Assembly (NCBI RefSeq): GCF_014645835.1
Contig: NZ_BMMM01000007.1
Span: forward strand, 364,251-428,250
DNA length: 64,000 nucleotides
Source of the DNA: Streptomyces albiflavescens
Lineage (GTDB): Bacteria; Actinomycetota; Actinomycetes; Streptomycetales; Streptomycetaceae
Direction of reading: 5' to 3'
Below are positions 1 to 11,765 of this stretch, piece after piece; the first letter of the stretch is position 1, and every line of letters begins with the position of its first letter. The position numbers and the translations under genes were made by a program. The notes below the pieces were generated by a model, which saw only the letters and a list, made by a program, of their open reading frames with translations, was not told the origin of the DNA and searched no databases.

Positions 1-377
1 TCGATGACGGCGTCCATGGCGAGGTGATAGCTGGTCTTGCCCATGTGCCCGAGCCCGGCCACGATCCGCTCGACGCGGCCCTGGTGGTTGTCGAGCGCGA
101 TGTCGGTGACGGCGTCGATGTCCGTCGAGAAGAAGACGACCGGCACCGATCCGTCGTCGTCGAAGTGGGCCGCCATCCCGAGCACCCGGTCGGCGAGCGC
201 CTGCACACTGCCGTCCTTGTAGTACGGCTTCATCGACCCCGAGTAGTCGACCACCAGATACACGGCGGCCCGCTGCCCGTTCAGCCCGTGCTTGGTGAGG
301 GACACCCCCGCGCTCTTGTACAGACTGACCAACGCGGGCGCGGTCTCCTCCACCTTGGTGAGGCTGATTCCGGCCAT
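1..377 (-). CDS. VWA-domain protein (N-terminal part)
   Basis: This is the N-terminal part (about 125 codons) of a von Willebrand factor A domain protein; the rest lies before the window. It begins ATG at 375-377, reading MAGISLTKVEETAP, with GGGAG upstream on the minus strand. The run VDYSGSMKPYY holds a MIDAS metal-binding motif (DxSxS), followed by FFSTD, the usual second VWA strand. Proteins of this kind sit near tellurite-resistance/TerD-type genes in actinobacteria, so a metal-dependent protein-binding role is likely by family. The exact function is not known, and the missing C-terminus prevents closer assignment. Confidence 0.85.
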   Translation of the reverse strand, partial: MAGISLTKVEETAPALVSLYKSAGVSLTKHGLNGQRAAVYLVVDYSGSMKPYYKDGSVQALADRVLGMAAHFDDDGSVPVVFFSTDIDAVTDIALDNHQGRVERIVAGLGHMGKTSYHLAMDAVI

Positions 378-542
378 ACGGGACTCCCAATCGCGCGAGG
401 GGTACGGAGTGCCGAGATTACGTCACCCAGGCACCGCGGGCCCCTGCCGTCGCACCCGTACACCGGCGTTCGCTATTTTGTTCGCCGCCGACCCCACCGG
501 CTGATCGTTCCCCCATTCCCGTTGCACTCCGAGGAGCCGGCC

Positions 543-1463
543 GTGGAGCCCGAGTCCGCCGTCACCACCTGCTATCGCCATCCCAAGGTGGAGTCGCATG
601 TGCGCTGCACCCGGTGCGACCGCTACATCTGCCCGGACTGCATGCGCGAGGCGGCGGTCGGCCACCAGTGCGTGGAGTGCGTGAAGGAGGGCGCGCGCTC
701 GATCCGCCAGGCCCGCACCGCCTTCGGCGGCCGGATCTCCACGGTGCCCCTGGTGACGTACGCCCTGATCGGTCTCAATGTGCTCGCCTATCTGGCCGAG
801 TTGGTGCGTTCGTCGGTGGTGGACCGCTTCGAGATGCTGGGCGCCGGTCTGCTGGGGCCGGACGGCGGCCACTACGTGTGGCAGGTCCCGTACCCGTCGG
901 ACTTCCACCCGGAGGGCGTCGTCGACGGTGAGTGGTACCGGCTGCTGACCGGGGCGTTCCTCCATCTGCCGCCCACCGAGGGCACGTTCGGAATCCTGCA
1001 CATCGTGATGAACATGGTCTCGCTGTGGAACATCGGCCGGGTCGTGGAGGCCCAGCTCGGCCGCGTCCGCTACATCACCCTCTACCTCCTCTCAGCGCTC
1101 GGCAGCTCCGTCCTCGTCCTGCTGATCGCGCCGGACACCCCCACGCTCGGCGCGTCCGGCGCGATCTTCGGCCTGGGAGCCGCGTACTACGTGATGGCCC
1201 GCCGTCTGGGCGCCGATATGCGGAGCGTCAACCGATTCATGACAGGGCTCCTGCTGTGGCTGGTGATCTCGGCGTGGATCACCTCCTGGCAGGGCCACCT
1301 GGGCGGCCTCCTCGCGGGCGGCGCCGTCACCCTCGCCTACGCATACGCACCCCGCGACCACCGCCGCACCCCCATCCAGGCAGCGGCCTGCGCGGGCCTG
1401 CTGATCCTGCTGGTGGTGTCGGCGGCAGCCAAGGCGATAGAGCTGAAGAACGGAACGGCGTAG
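543..1463 (+). CDS. rhomboid-family intramembrane serine protease with N-terminal zinc-finger
   Basis: A 306-residue membrane protein. The GTG at 543 is chosen because GAGGAG lies just upstream and the family's cysteine-rich head follows at once. Residues about 8-45 carry a CxxC/His cluster (CYRHP, CTRC, CPDC, CVEC) resembling a B-box-like zinc-binding head. The rest is a multi-span rhomboid core with HIVMNMVSLWNIG, the catalytic serine motif GASGAIFG and the later catalytic histidine in GHLGGLLAG. Rhomboids cleave transmembrane helices of substrate proteins inside the membrane; the substrate here is unknown. The gene stands alone, divergent from the VWA gene and followed by a repeat-rich spacer. 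Confidence 0.9.
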   Translation: MEPESAVTTCYRHPKVESHVRCTRCDRYICPDCMREAAVGHQCVECVKEGARSIRQARTAFGGRISTVPLVTYALIGLNVLAYLAELVRSSVVDRFEMLGAGLLGPDGGHYVWQVPYPSDFHPEGVVDGEWYRLLTGAFLHLPPTEGTFGILHIVMNMVSLWNIGRVVEAQLGRVRYITLYLLSALGSSVLVLLIAPDTPTLGASGAIFGLGAAYYVMARRLGADMRSVNRFMTGLLLWLVISAWITSWQGHLGGLLAGGAVTLAYAYAPRDHRRTPIQAAACAGLLILLVVSAAAKAIELKNGTA

Positions 1464-1503
1464 CAGCGACCCCGGCCGGAAGAGACCGCACCCCCCACGC
1501 TCC

Positions 1504-1663
1504 CGCAGCCACGACGCACACCCCCACCCACCCGCACTCGCGACGCACGCCCCCGACGCACCCGCAGCCGCGACGCACGACCCCCACCCACCCGCAGCCA
1601 CCACGCACAGCCCCCACTCACCCACAGCCGCGACGCACGGCCCCCACTCACCCGCAGCCGCCA
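1504..1663. repeat. 30-bp tandem repeat, about 5.3 copies
   Basis: Copies start at 1504, 1533, 1563, 1593, 1623 and a partial one at 1653. Each has the form CGCAGCCgCGACGCACgg followed by CCCCCAcyCACC. The first copy is 29 bp and the others 30 bp, and copies differ by a few bases. It lies immediately downstream of the rhomboid gene. Confidence 0.85.
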
Positions 1664-1673
1664 GACCACGGAA

Positions 1674-1787
1674 GGGGCCGTGCCGGTACATCACATGCCC
1701 CGTCGCTTACGCGGTTGCCAACAAACAGGACCCTGCAGCCCAAGCGATCTGCCACCGGCGACGGGGCGGATGTACCGGCACGGCCCC
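1674..1787. repeat. long inverted repeat (stem-loop capable)
   Basis: The left arm 1674-1706 and the right arm 1758-1787 are nearly perfect reverse complements: GGGGCCGTGCCGGTACAT, then a 3-base size difference, then CCCCGTCGC. The 51-bp centre contains further partial symmetry around CTGCAG. It could be a strong hairpin terminator for the rhomboid transcript or a small palindromic element. Confidence 0.75.
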
Positions 1788-1944
1788 GACCCACCCACCG
1801 GCGCAATCGCGGACCCACCCACCGGCGGAACGCGGACCCACCCACCGGCGGAACCCACCGGCGGAATCGCGGCCCCACCCACCAGGCGCGGAACGCGCGA
1901 CGGCGGCCACAACCCGTGCCCACCCCCGCCGTACGCTGTGCGCC

Positions 1945-2853
1945 ATGAAACGCGCTGGTTGCCTCCTGTTCGCCACCGCCCCGCTCCTGGTTACCGCGGC
2001 GGTCTACTTCGTCACGCCCGAGCACAAGGACGCGCAGAACACCAGGGGCAGCACGTCCGCCGCGGAGCAGGCACGTCAGGACGCCAAGTCGCACGCCGAG
2101 CGCGCGGCCGAGCAGGCGGCCGACGACGAGTTGATCGCGGATCTGCCGCCCGGCCTCGCCGCCCCGGCCAAGAAGGAGCTCGCGCAGCAGATCGTGGCGA
2201 GTGCCGAGAACTCCACGCTCCACTGGCGCAGCGCGTACGGCTACATCGAGGACATCGGCGACGGCCAGGGCTACACCGCGGGCATCATCGGCTTCTGCAC
2301 CGGCACGCACGACCTGCTCACCCTGGTCGAGCGGTACACAAAGGCCCACCCGGCCAACGGCCTCGCCCGCTATCTCCCCGCCCTGCGCAAGGTCGACGGC
2401 ACGGATTCCCACGAGGGCCTGGACGGCTTCCCGGCCGCCTGGCGCAAGGAGGCCGGTGTCACCGCGTTCCGTGCGGCGCAGGACAGCGAACGCGACCGCG
2501 TCTACTTCGACCCCGCCGTCCGCCTCGCCAAACTCGACGGCCTCGGCACCCTCGGCCAGTTCATCTACTACGACGCCATGGTCCTGCACGGCCCCGGCAC
2601 CAGCCCCGACAGCTTCTACGGCCTGCGCGAACGCGCCATGCGCGAGGCCGACCTGCCCTCCCAGGGCGGCAGCGAGAAGTCGTACCTCGACATCTTCCTC
2701 GACATCCGCCGTACGTCCATGAAGTCCAAGAACCCGGACCGCGACACCACCCGCATCGACACGGCCCAACGGCGGTTCCTGTACGACGAGAACCTGGACC
2801 TGCACACACCGCTGGCCTGGAAGGTCTACGGGGAGACGTACCACGTGCCCTAG
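1945..2853 (+). CDS. csn: GH46 chitosanase, exported or membrane-anchored
   Basis: A 302-residue glycoside hydrolase family 46 endo-chitosanase. The N-terminus (MKRAGCLLFATAPLLVTAAV) is a signal peptide or anchor, followed by an Ala/Glu-rich linker to about residue 65. The catalytic core starts near residue 70 with ASAENSTLHW and YIEDIGDGQGYTAGIIGFC. By family alignment the general acid is Glu88, and the general base is Asp106 eighteen residues later, the spacing of the well-studied Streptomyces N174 enzyme (Glu22/Asp40). It hydrolyses chitosan outside the cell. The stop codon TAG coincides with the first bases of an inverted-repeat element, so the native C-terminus may have been altered. The gene position next to gltDB matches the second chitosanase (csnB) of model Streptomyces, by memory. 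Confidence 0.9.
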   Translation: MKRAGCLLFATAPLLVTAAVYFVTPEHKDAQNTRGSTSAAEQARQDAKSHAERAAEQAADDELIADLPPGLAAPAKKELAQQIVASAENSTLHWRSAYGYIEDIGDGQGYTAGIIGFCTGTHDLLTLVERYTKAHPANGLARYLPALRKVDGTDSHEGLDGFPAAWRKEAGVTAFRAAQDSERDRVYFDPAVRLAKLDGLGTLGQFIYYDAMVLHGPGTSPDSFYGLRERAMREADLPSQGGSEKSYLDIFLDIRRTSMKSKNPDRDTTRIDTAQRRFLYDENLDLHTPLAWKVYGETYHVP

Positions 2854-2953
2854 GGGGCTTCTGATGGATCTCCGCGGCGTCGCGACGCCCGGCACGCCGA
2901 GAGCACGCACCGAACGCCGCTCCTTCTTCCACGGAGATCCATCAGAAACCCCC
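2853..2953. mobile_element. short inverted-repeat element, copy 1 (MITE-like)
   Basis: A 101-bp element bounded by GGGGG and CCCCC, with terminal inverted repeats GGGGGyTTCTGATGGATCTCCG (one mismatch between arms). The centre is GC-rich. A second, longer copy lies at 57305-57509 with identical ends and the same inner sequence. It has no room for a transposase, so it would be a non-autonomous element. On the left it begins within the chitosanase stop codon. Confidence 0.7.
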
Positions 2954-2954
2954 G

Positions 2955-3008
2955 GGCGCGTACACCGAGGACGCCACGGTGAACTTCCAGGAAATGAAGG
3001 TGAGTTGA
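2955..3008 (+). pseudogene. possible displaced protein tail beyond the element
   Basis: Directly after the element, codons 2955-3008 read GAYTEDATVNFQEMKVS then TGA, with the G/C-rich third positions of a real coding end. There is no start codon or ribosome site of its own. If bases 2851-2954 are removed, it continues the chitosanase frame after its last proline. It may be the original C-terminus of the chitosanase cut off by the insertion, or chance. The remaining bases to 3122 contain nothing recognised. Confidence 0.35.
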
Positions 3009-3122
3009 CGAAACGCCAACGGCGCCCGCCAACGTCCGGTCGGGGACAAGGCGAGCGCCGTGGTTGTTCCGTACGCCTTTGTACGGGACGTTTTGAGTGA
3101 CCGTCAGGTCACAGTCCGGGGG

Positions 3123-4575
3123 TCAGACCATCAGCGAGCGGTCCGTCGGACGGATCGGCGCCGGGAGGTCGCTGGCACCGGTGAGGAAGCGGTCGACGCC
3201 GCGGGCGGCCGAGCGACCCTCGGCGATCGCCCAGACGATCAGCGACTGACCGCGGCCGGCGTCACCGGCGACGTACACGCCGGGGACGTTCGTCGCGAAC
3301 TCGGCGTCGCGGGCGATGTTGCCGCGCGCGTCGAGTTCCAGACCGAACTGGGAGACCACGCCGTTCTCGACGTCGGTGCCGGTGAAGCCCATGGCCAGCG
3401 TGACCAGCTGGGCGGGGATCTTGCGCTCCGTGCCCGGCTTCGGGGTCAGCTTGCCGTCGATGAACTCGACCTCGGTGAGGTGCAGCCACTGGACGTTGCC
3501 GTCCTCGTCGCCCTCGAAATGGGTGGTCGAGACGGAGTAGACGCGCTCGCCGCCCTCCTCGTGCGCGGAGGTGACCTTGTAGAGCATCGGGAACGTCGGC
3601 CAGGGCTGGCCCGGGTTCCGCTCCTCGCCGGGCTGCGGCATGATCTCCAGCTGCGTGACCGAGGCCGCGCCCTGACGGTGGGCGGTGCCCACGCAGTCCG
3701 CGCCGGTGTCGCCGCCGCCGATGACCACGACGTGCTTGCCCTCGGCCGTGATCGGGGGCGCCACGTAGTCGCCCTCCTGGACCTTGTTGGCCAGGGGGAG
3801 GTACTCCATCGCCTGGTGGATGCCCGTGAGTTCGCGACCGGGGACCGGGAGGTCACGAGCCGTCGTCGCACCAGCGGCGATGACCACGGCGTCGTACCGC
3901 TTGCGCAGGTCCGTCGCCTTGAGGTCGCGGCCGATCTCGATGCCGGTACGGAAGCGGGTGCCCTCCGCACGCATCTGCTCGATACGGCGGTTGATGTGCC
4001 GCTTCTCCATCTTGAACTCGGGGATGCCGTAGCGGAGCAGGCCGCCGACGCGGTCCGCGCGCTCGTACACCGCGACCGTGTGGCCGGCCCGGGTCAGCTG
4101 CTGGGCGGCGGCGAGACCGGCGGGACCGGACCCGATGACCGCGACGGTCTTGCCCGACAGGCGCTCGGGGATCCGCGGGGCGACATCGCCCGTGTCCCAC
4201 GCCTTGTCGATGATCGAGACCTCGACGTTCTTGATGGTCACGGCGGGCTGGTTGATGCCCAGCACACACGCCGACTCGCACGGAGCGGGGCACAGGCGGC
4301 CCGTGAACTCCGGGAAGTTGTTCGTGGCGTGCAGGCGCTCCGACGCGGCGGACCAGTCCTCGCGGTACGCGTAGTCGTTCCACTCGGGGATCAGGTTCCC
4401 CAGCGGACAGCCGTTGTGGCAGAACGGGATGCCGCAGTCCATGCAGCGCGAGGCCTGCTTGGAGATGATCGGGAGCAGCGAGCCCGGAACGTAGACCTCG
4501 TTCCAGTCCTTGACGCGCTCGTCGACCGGGCGGGTCCTGGCGACCTCGCGGCCGTGGTTCAGAAAGCCCTTGGGA

Positions 4576-4583
<8 letters not shown>
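3123..4583 (-). CDS. gltD: glutamate synthase small (beta) subunit
   Basis: At 486 residues this has the normal size for GltD, the FAD/NADPH-handling half of glutamate synthase. It passes electrons from NADPH through iron-sulfur clusters to the large subunit. Near the N-terminus lie the two cysteine groups for 4Fe-4S clusters, CMDCGIPFCHNGC (Cys47, 50, 55, 59) and CPAPCESAC (Cys98, 102, 106). A FAD fold follows (GSGPAGLAAA), then a nucleotide fold (GGGDTGADC) and a closing FAD segment (GDAGRGQSLIVWAI). Its ATG overlaps the gltB stop by 8 bp, so the two are translated together from the gltB promoter. Confidence 0.97.
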
Positions 4584-9174
<4,591 letters not shown>

Positions 9175-9542
9175 CGGCTCTCCCGTCGTCGTCGTGGCAT
9201 ATGACATCTGCCGAGGGACGACGTTGGCCCTCTGCTGGGGGTGCAAAATTTCACGCAGGTTACATGATGGAGCGATTCTCGGGAACCGGATACCGCGTTC
9301 CAACATGCGGACACCACGGGGGCGCGGTGGGGGGTATCGCGCACAGCGGTGGAAGTTAGGGGACCTAAGCGGACAGATCAGTGACCGTCGGTCCGTTTCG
9401 CGGCAGGCTTCGTCGCCCGCTACGAGTGGTGCGGAGCAGGCGTCATTGCCCGCGGTGCTTACGGCTCATGCCCAGTGGTTAAGGAATCGAAACCGCCGAG
9501 TAACGGCTACTTATGCAGTCCCATGCATAGGTGCTCGGTGCA
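9175..9542. other. gltB promoter and leader region
   Basis: No gene is seen in these 368 bases. The part near gltB is AT-richer than its surroundings (AAAATTTC) and contains the GlnR-like half site. Near 9512-9529 there is a small perfect inverted repeat, TATGCA and TGCATA separated by 6 bases, just past the end of the neighbouring metal-transporter gene. Confidence 0.6.
9248..9263 (-). promoter_or_regulatory. GlnR-like half site upstream of gltB
   Basis: Read on the gltB strand, the bases are GTAAC, six bases, GAAAT. This fits the actinobacterial GlnR a-site/b-site pattern gTnAC-n6-GaAAc except for the last base. It lies 74 bp upstream of the gltB start. A second repeat unit, usual for strong GlnR boxes, is not visible. 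Confidence 0.4.
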
Positions 9543-10274
9543 TCATCCTACGGCCGTACCGAACAAGCTGCCCAGGACATACGTCACACCCGCCGCGGCA
9601 CCACCGAGAGCGAGCTGTCGCAGCCCGCTGAACCACCAGGACCGCGCGGTCACCTTGGCCACGACCGCTCCGCACGCGAAGAGCCCGATCAGCGCGAGCA
9701 GCAGCGCGGGCCACAGCGCGGTCGCACCCAGCAGAAACGGCAGCACGGGGAGCAGGGCGCCGAGCGCGAAGGAGCCGAAACTCGACACGGCGGCGACGGC
9801 CGGGGAGGGCAGGTCGCCCGGGTCTATGCCCAGCTCCTCGCGGGCGTGGATCTCCAGGGCCTGCTCGGGGTCGCGGGAGAGCTGCCGGGCCACTTCCAGC
9901 GCGAGCCCGGGCTCGACGCCACGAGCCTGGTAGAGCTCGGCGAGCTCGCGCTCCTCGTCCTTGGGGTGCTTGCGCAACTCCCTTCTCTCCACGTCGAGTT
10001 CGGCCTCGACGAGTTCACGCTGCGAGGCGACGGAGGTGTACTCGCCGGCGGCCATGGAGAAGGCGCCCGCGGCAAGACCCGCGAGCCCGGTGATAACGAT
10101 GGTCTGATGGGAGACGGACCCGCCGGCGACGCCGGTCATGAGGGCGAGGTTGGAGACGAGGCCGTCCATCGCGCCGAACACCGCGGGGCGCAGCCAGCCA
10201 CCGTTGACGTCACGGTGGGTGTGGTTGTCGCGGTGCGCCTCGTGCAGTGTCGCTTCGGTCTCGATGATGGCCAT
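9543..10274 (-). CDS. VIT1/CCC1-family metal transporter
   Basis: A 243-residue membrane protein of the vacuolar iron transporter (VIT/CCC1) family. The amphipathic first part (GGWLRPAVFGAMDGLVSNLALMTGVAGG) and GLAGLAAGAFSMAAGEY are the family's transmembrane helices 1-2. A charged cytoplasmic segment (about residues 80-140, RELVEAELDVERRELRKHP) corresponds to the metal-binding domain. Three further helices follow. Members move ferrous iron or manganese, probably out of the cytoplasm in bacteria. It stands alone and diverges from the ADP-ribosylglycohydrolase operon; an iron-box-like sequence lies upstream. Confidence 0.9.
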   Translation of the reverse strand: MAIIETEATLHEAHRDNHTHRDVNGGWLRPAVFGAMDGLVSNLALMTGVAGGSVSHQTIVITGLAGLAAGAFSMAAGEYTSVASQRELVEAELDVERRELRKHPKDEERELAELYQARGVEPGLALEVARQLSRDPEQALEIHAREELGIDPGDLPSPAVAAVSSFGSFALGALLPVLPFLLGATALWPALLLALIGLFACGAVVAKVTARSWWFSGLRQLALGGAAAGVTYVLGSLFGTAVG

Positions 10275-10559
10275 GCCGGTCCCCCTGGAGCTTCATTGGA
10301 CTGTTTCCACTTTTCGACAACTACGAAAGTACGCCGAGAATTTCCGTCTCGCCAGCAAGGAAAGGCTGGGCTTACCTGCACCTTTACGCTGTTTCGCTCA
10401 TCCGAGAACGATCATGCGCAGATGTCGACCGGGTGACGCTGAGGCTCGCGAGGCTCTTGTCAACCGCCAAGGTGGGACAGATCCGCAAAGGGTTCCGCGC
10501 GCCGAGCTCCGCGCACTGAGCTCCGCGTCCTGACAGGGGCCCTGAGAGGAGAGGCACGT
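10275..10559. other. divergent promoter region
   Basis: A 285-bp spacer between the VIT-family gene and the ADP-ribosylglycohydrolase operon. No gene is seen. It includes an iron-box-like sequence at 10361-10379. The ribosome site GAGAGGAGAGG lies 7-17 bases before the operon's ATG. Confidence 0.6.
10361..10379. promoter_or_regulatory. iron-box-like sequence (DtxR/IdeR/DmdR type)
   Basis: The sequence AAAGGCTGGGCTTACCTGC matches the consensus TTAGGTTAGGCTAACCTAA at 12 of 19 positions, including the AGG and ACCT ends of the core. It lies 87 bp before the VIT-family metal-transporter start, where an iron-dependent regulator would make sense. The match is imperfect. Confidence 0.3.
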
Positions 10560-11765
10560 ATGGCTTCCATCGCCTGCATTCCCTCGGTCCCGGCGCCGGG
10601 GGACGCCGCCGATCTCCGCGAACGGGCGCGCGGTGCACTGCTCGGACTCGCCGTCGGGGACGCGCTCGGCGCGCCCGCCGAGAACATGAAGCCGTCGGAG
10701 ATCCGTGCGAAGTGGGGCCGGATCACGGGGTACGTCGACGAGCATCCGGCCGGGACGGACGACACCGAGTACGCGATCTTCTCGGGCCTGCTGCTGGCCC
10801 GGCACGGTTCGGCGCTCACCGTGGCCCATGTCGAGTCGGCCTGGCACCAGTGGATCGCGGACCGTGACGAGGGCCCGTTCCGCGGCGCGGGCTTCAGTGA
10901 GCGCGGCACGCTGGAGAACCTGCGCCGAGGCCTGGCCGCCCCCATTTCGGCGCAGCACCGGCACGCCTGGAGCGACGGTCTGGCCATGCGCGCGGCGCCC
11001 TTCGGCGTCTTCGCGGCCGGCCGGCCCGCCGAAGCCGCCCGGCTCGTGGCGATCGACGGCTCGGTGAGCCACGACGGCGAGGGCATCTACGGCGGCCAGG
11101 CGGTCGCGGCGGGCGTCGCGGCGGCCATGGCGGGCGCCCCCACGATCGCGGTGGTCGCCTCCGCGCTCGCGGTGATCCCGGACGACTCCTGGACGGCCCG
11201 CTCCCTGCGCCGGGCGGTCGCCGTCGCCCATCGCGGCGAGCGTGCGGTCCGCTCCGCGGTCGTCATCGGCGGCTACCCCTGGACGGACCTCGCCCCCGAG
11301 GCCGTCGCCCTCGCCTTCGGCGCCTACGCGGCCGCGGACGGCAGCTTCACCGAGTCCGTGCTCACCGCCGTGAACATGGGCCGCGACGCGGACACGACGG
11401 CGGCGGTCGCGGGCGCGCTGGCCGGTGCCACACGTGGCGCCTCGTCGATCCCACCCGCCTGGGCGGCGGCGATCGGTCCGGCCCGGGGCAGCTGCCTGCC
11501 CTCCATGGAAGGCCACCACGTCCTGGACGTGGCGCAGCTGCTGACGCCGGGGGACGACGGGAAGTGGGCGGCCGGGGGACTCGTACGAGGTGCGGGTGGC
11601 GCTGCCTTCGTACGAGATCCGGGGGGCGAGTGGGCGGCTCCCGGCCCGGGCGGCTGTCTGCTGCCCGCCCCGGACACGTACGCCCTGCCGTACACGCAGG
11701 CGAACGCTCTTCCCGTGGCGGACGCCTACGTACTCGCCAACGATGACGACGAGGTACGACCGTGA
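10560..11765 (+). CDS. ADP-ribosylglycohydrolase-family protein (paralogue 1)
   Basis: A 401-residue member of the ADP-ribosylglycohydrolase (ARH/DraG) superfamily. These enzymes use two metal ions to release ADP-ribose or related ribosyl groups from a substrate. The metal-ligand motifs look intact: GLAVGDALGAPAE (about residues 29-41), TDDTEY (66-71) and GRDADTTAAVAGALAG (274-289). An unusual Gly/Pro-rich tail of about 85 residues follows the domain. The ATG has GAGAGGAGAGG upstream. It is the first gene of a seven-gene operon, and its stop overlaps the next GTG (GTGA). The natural substrate is unknown. Confidence 0.88.
   Translation: MASIACIPSVPAPGDAADLRERARGALLGLAVGDALGAPAENMKPSEIRAKWGRITGYVDEHPAGTDDTEYAIFSGLLLARHGSALTVAHVESAWHQWIADRDEGPFRGAGFSERGTLENLRRGLAAPISAQHRHAWSDGLAMRAAPFGVFAAGRPAEAARLVAIDGSVSHDGEGIYGGQAVAAGVAAAMAGAPTIAVVASALAVIPDDSWTARSLRRAVAVAHRGERAVRSAVVIGGYPWTDLAPEAVALAFGAYAAADGSFTESVLTAVNMGRDADTTAAVAGALAGATRGASSIPPAWAAAIGPARGSCLPSMEGHHVLDVAQLLTPGDDGKWAAGGLVRGAGGAAFVRDPGGEWAAPGPGGCLLPAPDTYALPYTQANALPVADAYVLANDDDEVRP

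Larger units (their letters stand above)
1464..1944. other. repeat-rich intergenic region
   Basis: No convincing gene lies in these 481 bases. They hold about five tandem copies of a 30-bp C-rich unit (about 1504-1663), a long inverted repeat (1674-1787), and about four degenerate 19-24 bp units built on CCCACCCACCGGCGGAA (about 1788-1890). The chitosanase promoter must lie in the 3' part, but no clear -35/-10 pair was seen. The several open frames here are by-products of the repeats. Confidence 0.7.

Noticed and set aside
1504..1890. CRISPR-like spacing in the C-rich repeats
   Set aside because: Units are directly adjacent without unique spacers, and no cas genes are present.
2850..3032. 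Small frames beginning MDLRG on both strands within the inverted-repeat elements
   Set aside because: They arise from the terminal repeats themselves and recur at the second copy (around 57.3 kb); no ribosome site or conserved protein pattern beyond the DNA repeat.
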